Of a stretch of 13,940 nucleotides of DNA, positions 6,692 to 13,940 are shown piece by piece. This DNA comes from Sphingobacteriia bacterium (GTDB taxonomy: Bacteria > Bacteroidota > Bacteroidia > Chitinophagales > Chitinophagaceae). The notes beneath the pieces were generated by a model, which was not told the DNA's origin, did no database searches, and worked only from the letters and a program-made list of their open reading frames with translations. The DNA is taken from positions 1 to 13,940 of the forward strand of contig REAV01000187.1 of assembly GCA_004294465.1 (NCBI GenBank), given 5' to 3'. Position numbers and translations under genes: made by a program. Position 1 is the stretch's first letter. Each line of letters opens with the position of its first letter.

Positions 6692-7144
6692 ATGAGCATA
6701 GAAAAAGATATTCAGCAACAAAAATTCAGAAATAGCTATCAAAAAGCTGCTGTGAATATTTTATTTTCTGCCAATTGGCTCAACGAAAAAATTAAAGCGT
6801 TTTTACAGGAAGAAGATATTACTCCTCAACAATACAATATACTTCGCATTCTTAAAGGTAGTAAGAAACCACTGAGTACATTACAAATTAGGGCACTTAT
6901 GCTCGATAAAATGAGTGATACTAGTAGAATTGTAGACCGATTATTAATAAAAGGCTTAGTAGAAAAGAAAATATCTTTCACTGATAAGCGTTTGGTAGAT
7001 GTAAATATTGCCAAGAAAGGAATCCAACTGATTGAACGACTAGATCTTCAGAACGAAAACTTGGATGGTATTCTACAACAATTAAATGAAGAAGAAGTGA
7101 TTTTACTCAATGATTTATTGGATAAAATGCGCTTTAAAGATTGA
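6692..7144 (+). CDS. MarR-family transcriptional regulator
   Basis: This 150-residue protein has the MarR-type winged helix fold. Helices at about 1-40 form the dimer region. ITPQQYNILRIL at 43-54 begins the DNA-binding domain, the recognition helix region lies near 73-86 (KMSDTSRIVDRLL), and the wing carries the hallmark DKR-x3-V-x4-K-x-G at 98-110. C-terminal helices complete the dimer interface. Such proteins usually repress nearby genes and release DNA on binding a small ligand. No ligand can be read from the sequence, and there is no redox cysteine: the protein has no Cys at all. The frame opens at 6674, but the GGAGG at 6681 supports 6692. It is coupled 1 nt after the radical SAM gene and 18 nt before the glycoside hydrolase gene, so it probably controls this operon. 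Confidence 0.88.
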   Translation: MSIEKDIQQQKFRNSYQKAAVNILFSANWLNEKIKAFLQEEDITPQQYNILRILKGSKKPLSTLQIRALMLDKMSDTSRIVDRLLIKGLVEKKISFTDKRLVDVNIAKKGIQLIERLDLQNENLDGILQQLNEEEVILLNDLLDKMRFKD

Positions 7145-7162
7145 TTTAAAATATTTTGAATA

Positions 7163-8644
7163 ATGAAAAACCAGATGAAATACTTTTTTGCAGTTGTATT
7201 GTCAGTAATGGTGTATTCGGCCAATGCTCAACAGTCTCCCAATTATGAATTCAGGGGTGTATGGGTAGCCAGTGTAGAAAACATAGATTGGCCAAGTAAA
7301 AAGGGCTTATCGGTAGCTCAACAAAAAGAAGAATATATACGATTGCTCGATATGCATCAGGCCAATGGCATGAATGCAATGGTGGTTCAAATTCGCCCGG
7401 CAGGTGATGCTTTATATCCATCACAATATGAGCCTTGGAGTGAATATTTAACAGGAAAACAGGGCTTACCGCCAACCCCTTATTACGATCCATTAGAATT
7501 CATGATAACCGAAACACATAAACGTGGTATGGAGTTTCATGCCTGGGTTAATCCTTATAGAGCTGTTTTCAATATTTTAAAATCATCTGTTTCACCAACA
7601 CATGTTACCAAACTTCACCCAGAATGGTTTGTAGTTTATGGCGACAAAAAATATTTTAATCCTGGACTTCCTGAAGTTCGCGAACATACTGTTCGAGTAA
7701 TTAAAGATATAGTTGCTCGATACGATGTAGATGCCATTCACATGGACGACTATTTTTATCCATACAGAATTGCTGGTAAAGAATTTCCTGATCAAAAATC
7801 ATTTGAGCAATATGGTGGAAAGCTCAAAAAAGATGATTGGAGAAGAAGTAACTGCGATAGCATCATCGTTCAATTGTATAGAACTATTAGAGCAACTAAC
7901 CCAAGGGTAAAATTTGGAATTAGTCCTTTTGGAGTGTGGCGCAATAAAAGCCAAGATCCGATGGGAAGTGATACAAAAGCAGGTCAGACCAATTACGACG
8001 ATTTATATGCCGATATTTTATTATGGCTAGATAAAGGTTGGATTGATTATGTAACTCCTCAATTGTATTGGGAGAGAGGTCATAAATTGGCAGAATTTGA
8101 TGTGCTTTTAAAATGGTGGAACAACAATGGATACGGCAAGCATATATATATAGGTCAAGGTATTTATAGAGCAGGAACTAATGATGCCTGGAAAGATAAA
8201 AATGAATTGCCCAATCAAATTCAGGAATTGAGAAAATACAAAACTACTCAAGGAAGTATTTATTTCAGCAGCAAAACTTTTGATAAAAATCCCAATGGCT
8301 GGAATGACAGTTTGAGAAATAACTATTATCATTATCCAGCTTTAGTTCCTCCGATGCCTTGGATCAATAATGATGCTCCTGAACAACCAACCATAGTTAA
8401 AAAGTCTTCTACTGAATTTCAACTTAGTTATGTTGGCAATTTAGCATTGAAAGGATTCGGTCTATTCTTAGTCCCTAACAATAAAGAAGTAAAATTTATA
8501 AATGGTCAATTGGTGCAACTGTTGATTACTGACAAAAATATTTTATTGGATCTAGCGAAAGTTCCTGAAACTATGGGAATGAAAATATGTGTTGCTACAA
8601 TTGATATAAATAATAATGTGAGTGCGCTTAAGATTGTACAATAA
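7163..8644 (+). CDS. Secreted GHL10-family (DUF187) glycoside hydrolase, DigH-like
   Basis: This 493-residue exported protein has a signal peptide at residues 1-22, with likely cleavage after ANA before QQ. The TIM-barrel domain of the GHL10/DUF187 family follows, with EFRGVWVASVENIDWP at 29-44, HAWVNPYRA at 126-134, the highly conserved HMDDYFYPYR at 193-202, FGISPFGVWR at 251-260 and DYVTPQLYWE at 295-304. A smaller C-terminal region from about 395 is beta-rich and may be an Ig/Fn3-like module. In E. coli the relative DigH (YddW) cleaves peptidoglycan glycan strands lacking stem peptides, so a cell-wall role in the periplasm is plausible; a polysaccharide substrate is the alternative. The next gene starts inside its 3' end. 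A shorter start at Met5 is possible. Confidence 0.9.
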   Translation: MKNQMKYFFAVVLSVMVYSANAQQSPNYEFRGVWVASVENIDWPSKKGLSVAQQKEEYIRLLDMHQANGMNAMVVQIRPAGDALYPSQYEPWSEYLTGKQGLPPTPYYDPLEFMITETHKRGMEFHAWVNPYRAVFNILKSSVSPTHVTKLHPEWFVVYGDKKYFNPGLPEVREHTVRVIKDIVARYDVDAIHMDDYFYPYRIAGKEFPDQKSFEQYGGKLKKDDWRRSNCDSIIVQLYRTIRATNPRVKFGISPFGVWRNKSQDPMGSDTKAGQTNYDDLYADILLWLDKGWIDYVTPQLYWERGHKLAEFDVLLKWWNNNGYGKHIYIGQGIYRAGTNDAWKDKNELPNQIQELRKYKTTQGSIYFSSKTFDKNPNGWNDSLRNNYYHYPALVPPMPWINNDAPEQPTIVKKSSTEFQLSYVGNLALKGFGLFLVPNNKEVKFINGQLVQLLITDKNILLDLAKVPETMGMKICVATIDINNNVSALKIVQ

Positions 8645-9770
8645 TAAGTCTGAATATAAGTATTTCAAAATACTATTCTTTTCTTTCTTCATTTGTATGA
8701 CTACTAATTCACAAGTAGTTAATACAGGAATTAACGACACTGCAGCAGAAAAAAGCTTGAAAAAATTCAATGTGTCGGCATATGTTGACACTTATTGGGG
8801 AACTGATTTTCAAAATAAAAATCATTCAGATATTCCTTATATGGTATCAATGAATAAAATCAATCAACCATATATCAATTTGGCGATGATTGATTTTAGG
8901 TATCAAAGTAAAAACTTTCGAGTAAAATTGTTACCGGGGTTCGGAACCTATATGAAAGCTAATTACAGCAACGAAAACGGTATAGCACAATATTTAGTAG
9001 AAGCAAATGCAGGAATTTTACTTTCGAAAAAAAGAGCGATCTGGTTAGATGCAGGAATATTAAGTTCTCCATATACCAATGAAAGCGCCATCAGTAAAGA
9101 CCAGCTTTTATATACAAGAGCACTGGGTCCAGAATATTCACCTTACTATTTAACAGGCTTTAAAGCAAGTATACCTATTCAGAAAAAAATAAATCTCTAT
9201 TTGTATCTTATTAATGGATGGCAAGAAATAAAAAGGCAGGGTAATAGTTTAGCCTTTGGAACGCAAGTTGAATATAGACCTAATGATAAAAATTTATTCA
9301 ACTGGAACACTTATTTTGGTAACGAATCTTCTTCTATTACGCCCAGTTACCGAAATCGATATTTTACAGATTTTTATTGGCTACACAATCCTAATAAAAA
9401 AATGGCAATTGCATTAAGTGCGTATTGGGGAATTCAGGAAAAAATAATTGCAAACGGAAATAAGGTGTCAAATAATTGGGGGCAAATGAATCTATCGATG
9501 TCTTATCAGTTTGCAAAAAAATGGTCTGTTTCGGGAAGAGTAGAGCGTTTTATAGACCCAAATTCTGTGATGGTTAATCCTATAACTCCAATAAATGGAT
9601 TTTCTACAAATAGTGTTAGCACTTGTTTAAATCTTTCCATTAATGAGCATATTTTATGGCGTACAGAATGCAGGATATTTAGTAGCGCTAATAATCTTTA
9701 TTTAAATCAGCAAAATATACCTGCCAATCAATTGGTCTGGGGCATTAGCAGCATAACGATTCGGTTTTAA
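8622..9770 (+). CDS. Outer-membrane beta-barrel protein, BBP2 (OmpL-like porin-2) type
   Basis: This protein of up to 382 residues resembles the Bacteroidota BBP2 barrel family: AYVDTYWGTDF at 53-63, GTYMKANYS at 108-116, VEANAGILLSKKRAIWLDAG at about 126-145, SPYYLTGFKASI at about 167-178, NGWQEIKRQGNS at 198-209 and FGTQVEYRPNDK near 212-223. It has alternating aromatic/polar strands throughout and ends in Phe, as expected for barrels inserted by BAM. A signal peptide occupies about residues 12-30 (hydrophobic FKILFFSFFICM) with cleavage near S30/Q31. There is no ATG ahead of the signal peptide: the start must be GTG 8622 or TTG 8634, both inside the 3' end of the hydrolase gene (23 or 11 nt overlap). 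It is probably a porin, substrate unknown, and translationally coupled to the hydrolase. Confidence 0.85.
   Translation: MRLRLYNNKSEYKYFKILFFSFFICMTTNSQVVNTGINDTAAEKSLKKFNVSAYVDTYWGTDFQNKNHSDIPYMVSMNKINQPYINLAMIDFRYQSKNFRVKLLPGFGTYMKANYSNENGIAQYLVEANAGILLSKKRAIWLDAGILSSPYTNESAISKDQLLYTRALGPEYSPYYLTGFKASIPIQKKINLYLYLINGWQEIKRQGNSLAFGTQVEYRPNDKNLFNWNTYFGNESSSITPSYRNRYFTDFYWLHNPNKKMAIALSAYWGIQEKIIANGNKVSNNWGQMNLSMSYQFAKKWSVSGRVERFIDPNSVMVNPITPINGFSTNSVSTCLNLSINEHILWRTECRIFSSANNLYLNQQNIPANQLVWGISSITIRF
9767..9770. other. Shared TTAA of two convergent stop codons
   Basis: The palindrome TTAA supplies the TAA stop of the barrel gene (9768-9770) and, read on the other strand, the TAA of the SRPBCC gene (9769-9767). 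The two transcripts must overlap at their 3' ends. Confidence 0.8.
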
Positions 9771-10264
9771 CCAAATACCACTTCATTCAGCGCACCTGGC
9801 CATTTTCCAAATTTATCGTCCACGGCTTTGTATCGACAATTAAAAATGCCTTTTAGCTGAGATCTGACCATAATGGTATTGGCAATATCACCCAAGAACC
9901 AAAGAGGCAATTTATAATGTACAATATCGGTCATTTCTACCCCGCCATCGATGGCCTTGAAATGATGCTGGTGGTGCCACATACTATATGGACCGTAGCG
10001 TTGTTCATCTACAAAATATTGCTGTTCGCTAACATGGGTGATTTCTGTCATCCAATACAATGGAATTCCGGCAATCGGACGAACAGTATATTCAATAATT
10101 TGACCCGGATACATAACCGACCCATGGTGTTTACTAATAATGTTAAATCCCAAATTATCTGGAGTGATTTCTTTTAGATTATCGGGTTTACTAAAAAAAT
10201 CCCAGGCTTTTTCTAAGGAAATGGGGATTTTTTGGACTGTTTTGATATTGTATACTTTCGACAT
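9767..10264 (-). CDS. SRPBCC-superfamily ligand-binding protein
   Basis: This 165-residue cytoplasmic protein has the START/SRPBCC helix-grip pattern: an N-terminal strand (VQKIPIS), then EKAWDFFSKPDNLKEITP at 18-35, typical of the family, followed by a beta-sheet region rich in aromatics (PLYWMTEITHV, QRYGPYSMWHHQHHF) and a long C-terminal helix. Members bind hydrophobic ligands in a central cavity; no ligand or reaction can be assigned here. The frame extends upstream by five codons to 10279, but ATG 10264 giving MSKVYNIKTV fits the usual front. It is convergent with the barrel gene, the two stop codons overlapping in a shared TTAA, so no intergenic terminator fits between them. It is divergent from the helicase gene over 60 nt. 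Confidence 0.83.
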   Translation of the reverse strand: MSKVYNIKTVQKIPISLEKAWDFFSKPDNLKEITPDNLGFNIISKHHGSVMYPGQIIEYTVRPIAGIPLYWMTEITHVSEQQYFVDEQRYGPYSMWHHQHHFKAIDGGVEMTDIVHYKLPLWFLGDIANTIMVRSQLKGIFNCRYKAVDDKFGKWPGALNEVVFG

Positions 10265-10312
10265 AATAATGCTATTCATTAAATAACAGTTTTAAAGTAA
10301 TAAGGTTCATGG

Positions 10313-10320
10313 TATCTTTA
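10313..10320 (+). promoter_or_regulatory. Candidate -7 box of the helicase-nuclease gene
   Basis: TATCTTTA matches TAnnTTTG at seven of eight positions and ends 4 nt before the ATG at 10325, the same arrangement as at 2442 and 1094. A weak GTTTTA lies about 19 bp upstream, at the place expected for -33. Confidence 0.4.
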
Positions 10321-10324
10321 TTGT

Positions 10325-13300
10325 ATGGCAACAAAGCAAGAACAACTGGTACATTTTCAACGAATTTATGAGTCGTTGAATGATACACAGAAAAAAGCGG
10401 TAGATAGTTTGGAAGGGCCTGTTATGGTTATTGCAGGTCCTGGTACAGGCAAAACCCAAATCTTGAGTGCAAGAATTGGGAAAATATTACTTGATACTGA
10501 TACAAGACCCGAAAATATCCTTTGTTTAACATATACTGATGCTGGCGTAATGGCTATGCGCAAAAGATTGCTTGGATTTATTGGACCAGATGCCTACAAG
10601 GTGAATATTTATACTTTTCATGCTTTTTGTAATGATATTATTCAAGACAATTTGTCTTTATTTGAAAAAACAGCATTAGACCCCATTTCCGAATTAGAAA
10701 GCATTGAACTCTTTAAAGATTTAATTGATTCATTTCCTAAAAATCATCCACTCAAAAGATACAGAGGCGATGTGTATTTTGAAATCAATAATCTTAAGCA
10801 GCTTTTCAGTAATATGAAAAGAGAAGGATGGGCTAGCACAGCAATTATAGATGCCATTGATACTTATATTGCCGATCTATCCACAAGAGATGAATATGTA
10901 TATCAAAGAGCATACAAACAATTTAAAAAAGGTGATTTAAAACAAAATAAAATTGATGAAGAAATTGAAAAAATGGAAAAGCTGCGTGCAGCAGTAAAGG
11001 AGTTTGATCGTTTTCAGGAAATGATGCAGCAAAGAAATCGATACGATTTTGATGACATGATCAATTGGGTATTGCGGGCATTTAAGGATAATAAATTACT
11101 TCTTTCAAGGTATCAAGAACAGTATCAATATATTTTGGTCGATGAATACCAAGATACCAGTGGAACCCAAAATAGTTTAGTAGAATTATTGACTGGATTT
11201 TGGGAATTGCCCAATATTTTTGTGGTGGGTGATGATGATCAAAGTATTTATCGTTTTCAAGGAGCGAATATTGAAAACATGGAACAATTCGCTGGAAAAT
11301 ATGCTGCATCCCTTCTTACCATTGTACTAACAAATAATTACCGATCAACTCAACCCATATTGGATGTATCTAAAACATTGATTGATCGCAATGATGAACG
11401 TTTAGTAAAAAAGATTGAAGGTCTTACTAAAGATCTGCAAGCATCCAATACAAAAATTAACAAGATTACTTCTCCTCCATTGTTGCGTGAATACGAAAGC
11501 CAACAACAGGAAATGATTCATCTGACTACCGAAGTAACGGAGTTGCTCAAAATTGGCATTGAACCAGGTAAAATTGGTATAATTTATAAAGAGAATAAAT
11601 ATGGAGAGGAGTTAAGTCAATATTTTAAGCAAAAGAATATTCCTATTTACAGCAAACGAAACCTGAATATTTTGCAATTGCCCATTGCCCAGAAAATAAT
11701 TTTGATATTAAAATATCTAGCCGCCGAGCACGATATTCCTTATGGTGGAGATGAAATGTTATTTGAGATAATGCATTTTGATTGGTTTGGAATTCCTTCT
11801 ATTGAAATTGCTAAGATGAGTTCGGCAGTGGCCGATAAAAGGTTTGGAGAAGATAAAATATCGCTTCGAAAATTAGTATTCAATAATGCCAATCTTCCTC
11901 CCAGAGACTTATTTTCAGTTCCGGTAAATGGCTTAAAAGAATTGAGTAATGCATTAGAACAATTAATTACAGATGTATCCAACGAAACATTGCAAACCCT
12001 ATTTGAAAATGTAATTCAAAAAGCAGGTGTTTTAACCTATATCATGCAACACCAAGAAAAACACTGGCTGCTGCAAATTTTAACTGGTCTATTTAATTTT
12101 ATTAAAGAAGAAACAAGAAGAAAACCTAGTCTGAGTTTACAAGAATTGGTTACTGTACTCGAGCTAATGGAAAAAGAATCCATCAGTTTGCCCCTGGTAC
12201 AAGTCAGTGGAAATGATAAAGGAGTGAATTTGCTTACCGCGCACGGTTCTAAAGGTTTGGAATTTGAATATGTATTTATCGTTGGAGCCAATGCAGCTTT
12301 TTGGGAAAAGAAAAGAAAACCAGGTGGCGGATATTCCATGCCAGATACATTGTTTAGCTCTCAGCCCAATTCAACAGACCAAGAAGAATTAAGAAGATTG
12401 TTTTATGTTGCCGTAACAAGAGCAGAAAAACAGTTAGCTATCTCTTATAGTAATTTCAAAAATGATGGAAAGGCTTTGGAGCCATCTATGTTTATTGCCG
12501 AAATTCAAGAGCAACATCATTTAGAAGTAGAGCAAATAAAAATACCTGTTGAAACAATTAGTGAATTCAGTGCATTGGCATTTGAAAAAGTATTGCAGCC
12601 AGAAATAGAAAAAGTAGAAGCTGAATTCATCAACAGGTTACTCGATAAATTTGTAATGAATGTAACTGCATTGAATAATTATTTAAAATGTCCTTTGCAG
12701 TTTTATTTTAATAATTTGGTCAGGGTTCCATCGGGAAAATCTGAATCAACAGAATTTGGTTCGGCTGTTCACTATGCTTTACAGAAGTTATTCCAGCAAA
12801 TGCAGGAGCAAGAGTCTTTTCCAGTATTAAAAGTTTTTATTGGAGAATTCGAATGGTATATGCGCAGGCATAGAGAAAATTTTACCAAAGAACAATTTGC
12901 CAGAAGAATGGAATACGGACAGGAAGTACTTAAGAATTACTACAATGCTTACTTGAACGAATGGAATAAAATAGTAGTCATTGAAAGAACCATTAAAAAT
13001 GTGGTGGTGAATGGAGTGCCATTAAAAGGGAAATTGGATAAAATTGAATTCAATGGTAAAACAGTCAATGTAGTTGATTATAAAACAGGTGATATAGAAA
13101 AAGCAAAAGATAAATTGTTGCCTCCAAATGACAAATATCCTCATGGAGGTGATTATTGGCGTCAGGCGGTTTTTTATAAAATTCTAGTGGACAATTATGA
13201 TCAAAAGAATTGGCAGGTAGTAAGTAGTGAATTCGATTTTATAGAACCCGATAAGAAAAAAGAATATCAAAAAATAAAATTGGTGATTTCGCCAGAAGAT

Positions 13301-13474
13301 ATTGCAACCGTTACACACCAGATTGATGAAGTATGGGAAAAAATTCAAGCCAAAGACTTTTATACAGGTTGCGGAAAACCGGATTGCCATTGGTGCAGCT
13401 TTGTTAAAACCAATGAATTGGCAATTGCTTTACACGAATTGGATGAAGATGGAGAAAATCTTGAATTGAATTAA
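10325..13474 (+). CDS. UvrD-type DNA helicase fused to Fe-S PD-(D/E)XK nuclease
   Basis: This 1049-residue protein joins a complete SF1A helicase to a RecB/AddB-type nuclease. Helicase motifs: Walker A GPGTGKT 38-44, motif Ia near LTYTDAGVMAMR 68-79, Walker B DEYQDT 273-278, motif III GDDDQSIYRFQGA 302-314, motif IV NYRST 338-342, motif V TAHGSKGLEF 638-647 and motif VI VAVTRAEK 695-702. The nuclease has H816, D905 (KGKLDKIE), D918-x-K920 (VVDYKTG) and Q947. Cysteines C789, C1016, C1021 and C1024 (KCPLQFYF, then C-x4-C-x2-C) form the iron-staple Fe-S site known from AddB and AdnAB nucleases. It most likely processes DNA double-strand ends for recombination, or degrades foreign DNA. No AddA/AddB partner gene is adjacent. 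All key residues are present and no frameshift is seen. Confidence 0.93.
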   Translation: MATKQEQLVHFQRIYESLNDTQKKAVDSLEGPVMVIAGPGTGKTQILSARIGKILLDTDTRPENILCLTYTDAGVMAMRKRLLGFIGPDAYKVNIYTFHAFCNDIIQDNLSLFEKTALDPISELESIELFKDLIDSFPKNHPLKRYRGDVYFEINNLKQLFSNMKREGWASTAIIDAIDTYIADLSTRDEYVYQRAYKQFKKGDLKQNKIDEEIEKMEKLRAAVKEFDRFQEMMQQRNRYDFDDMINWVLRAFKDNKLLLSRYQEQYQYILVDEYQDTSGTQNSLVELLTGFWELPNIFVVGDDDQSIYRFQGANIENMEQFAGKYAASLLTIVLTNNYRSTQPILDVSKTLIDRNDERLVKKIEGLTKDLQASNTKINKITSPPLLREYESQQQEMIHLTTEVTELLKIGIEPGKIGIIYKENKYGEELSQYFKQKNIPIYSKRNLNILQLPIAQKIILILKYLAAEHDIPYGGDEMLFEIMHFDWFGIPSIEIAKMSSAVADKRFGEDKISLRKLVFNNANLPPRDLFSVPVNGLKELSNALEQLITDVSNETLQTLFENVIQKAGVLTYIMQHQEKHWLLQILTGLFNFIKEETRRKPSLSLQELVTVLELMEKESISLPLVQVSGNDKGVNLLTAHGSKGLEFEYVFIVGANAAFWEKKRKPGGGYSMPDTLFSSQPNSTDQEELRRLFYVAVTRAEKQLAISYSNFKNDGKALEPSMFIAEIQEQHHLEVEQIKIPVETISEFSALAFEKVLQPEIEKVEAEFINRLLDKFVMNVTALNNYLKCPLQFYFNNLVRVPSGKSESTEFGSAVHYALQKLFQQMQEQESFPVLKVFIGEFEWYMRRHRENFTKEQFARRMEYGQEVLKNYYNAYLNEWNKIVVIERTIKNVVVNGVPLKGKLDKIEFNGKTVNVVDYKTGDIEKAKDKLLPPNDKYPHGGDYWRQAVFYKILVDNYDQKNWQVVSSEFDFIEPDKKKEYQKIKLVISPEDIATVTHQIDEVWEKIQAKDFYTGCGKPDCHWCSFVKTNELAIALHELDEDGENLELN

Positions 13475-13485
13475 TTGAAAGAATT

Positions 13486-13940
13486 ATGTTTGCACTATCT
13501 ATGCTTGAATCATCTATACTTGAATTTCGCTCTTTATTAACTAAAATACTGGGTTTTGCTTTTTGGTGTATCATTTGCATGTATATGAGCTCTTGTGCAA
13601 ATATCATTCCACCAAGCGGAGGAGCGAGAGACAGTTTGCCACCCAAACTCTTATCTGCATTACCGAAAGATTCAGCAGTTAATACAAATCCTAAATTGAT
13701 TACACTCAATTTTAATGAATATATAACCCTTCAAAATGTAAATGAAAACTTAATAGTATCTCCTACGATTAAAAACAATCCAATCATTGATTATAAATTA
13801 AGGTCAGTTACCATAAAATTAAAAGATTCATTAGACCCGAATACTACTTATTCACTTCATTTTGGAGAAGCCATTAGGGATGTGAATGAAGGAAATATTT
13901 TAAGAAACTTTGCATATGTATTTTCAACCGGAAAAACCAT
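13486..13940 (+). CDS. Lipoprotein with bacterial Ig-like domain, partial (continues beyond right edge)
   Basis: An open frame begins at ATG 13486, 11 nt after the helicase stop, and runs to the window edge (151 codons). The front has a hydrophobic segment (about residues 21-33) ending in a lipobox-like MSSC with the lipidated cysteine at C37, followed by ANIIPPSGGARDSLPPKL. From about residue 56 comes a Big_5-type Ig-like domain (NPKLITLNFNEYI, later LDPNTTYSLHF and AYVFSTGKT). Lipoproteins beginning C-A-N-x-x-P-P-S-G-G are widespread in the Bacteroidota; their function is unknown and they are presumably periplasmic or outer-membrane anchored. The n-region is unusually long (about 20 residues) and contains a tandem 15-bp duplication, so a shorter start such as Met6 is possible. 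Likely co-transcribed with the helicase. Confidence 0.88.
   Translation, partial: MFALSMLESSILEFRSLLTKILGFAFWCIICMYMSSCANIIPPSGGARDSLPPKLLSALPKDSAVNTNPKLITLNFNEYITLQNVNENLIVSPTIKNNPIIDYKLRSVTIKLKDSLDPNTTYSLHFGEAIRDVNEGNILRNFAYVFSTGKT
13497..13526 (+). repeat. Imperfect 15-bp tandem duplication
   Basis: ATCTATGCTTGAATC (13497-13511) is followed directly by ATCTATACTTGAATT (13512-13526), 13 of 15 bases identical. Being a multiple of three, it keeps the frame and gives the residue pattern S-M-L-E-S / S-I-L-E-F in the lipoprotein signal peptide n-region. Confidence 0.75.

Noticed and set aside
13404-13709. 101-codon minus-strand frame at the right end
   Set aside because: It overlaps the helicase end and the lipoprotein start, both well supported on the plus strand.
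1-13940. CRISPR array, tRNA/rRNA genes, insertion sequence or phage genes
   Set aside because: I saw no regularly spaced repeats, no tRNA-like cloverleaf with CCA-type end, and no transposase, integrase or structural phage motif on either strand.

Overview
The window looks like an ordinary chromosomal stretch from a member of the Bacteroidota, perhaps the Chitinophagaceae (the family is a guess). Evidence: low G+C, several close matches to the Bacteroidota -7 promoter box TAnnTTTG, few Shine-Dalgarno sites, a seryl-tRNA synthetase with Bacteroidota-style motifs, a BBP2-type outer-membrane barrel, and a lipoprotein beginning CANIIPPSGG that is typical of the phylum. No rRNA, tRNA, CRISPR array, insertion sequence or phage gene is visible.

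Left part (minus strand, 1-2379). serS is followed by a HepT/MntA-type toxin-antitoxin pair (HEPN RNase plus minimal nucleotidyltransferase) and then a two-helix membrane protein that runs off the left edge. The part left of serS is visibly more AT-rich and looks like an accessory insertion behind a housekeeping gene.

Middle left (plus strand, 2454-5443). A conserved small protein of unknown function diverges from serS. It is followed by gcvH (glycine cleavage H protein), a six-helix hybrid histidine kinase with its own receiver domain, and a VanZ-family membrane protein whose last codons are made by a perfect 9-bp hairpin. After this comes a 215-bp gap holding a degenerate repeat and a candidate promoter.

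Middle (plus strand, 5659-9770). A tight run of four genes: a radical SAM/SPASM enzyme, a MarR-family regulator, a secreted GHL10 (DUF187, DigH-like) glycoside hydrolase, and a BBP2-type outer-membrane barrel protein. Gaps are 1 nt and 18 nt, then an overlap, so this is probably one operon combining a Fe-S enzyme, a regulator and two envelope proteins.

Right part. An SRPBCC lipid/ligand-binding-type protein (minus) ends convergently with the barrel gene, sharing a TTAA. Divergent from it is a 1049-residue UvrD-type helicase fused to an AddB/RecB-type nuclease with a complete set of Fe-S cysteines. The window ends inside a bacterial-Ig-domain lipoprotein.

I found no convincing wholly new system. 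The most useful leads are the HepT/MntA pair with its linked membrane protein, the radical SAM-MarR-GHL10-barrel operon, the single-chain Fe-S helicase-nuclease, and the repeated placement of the -7 promoter box four bases before a start codon, which predicts leaderless mRNAs.
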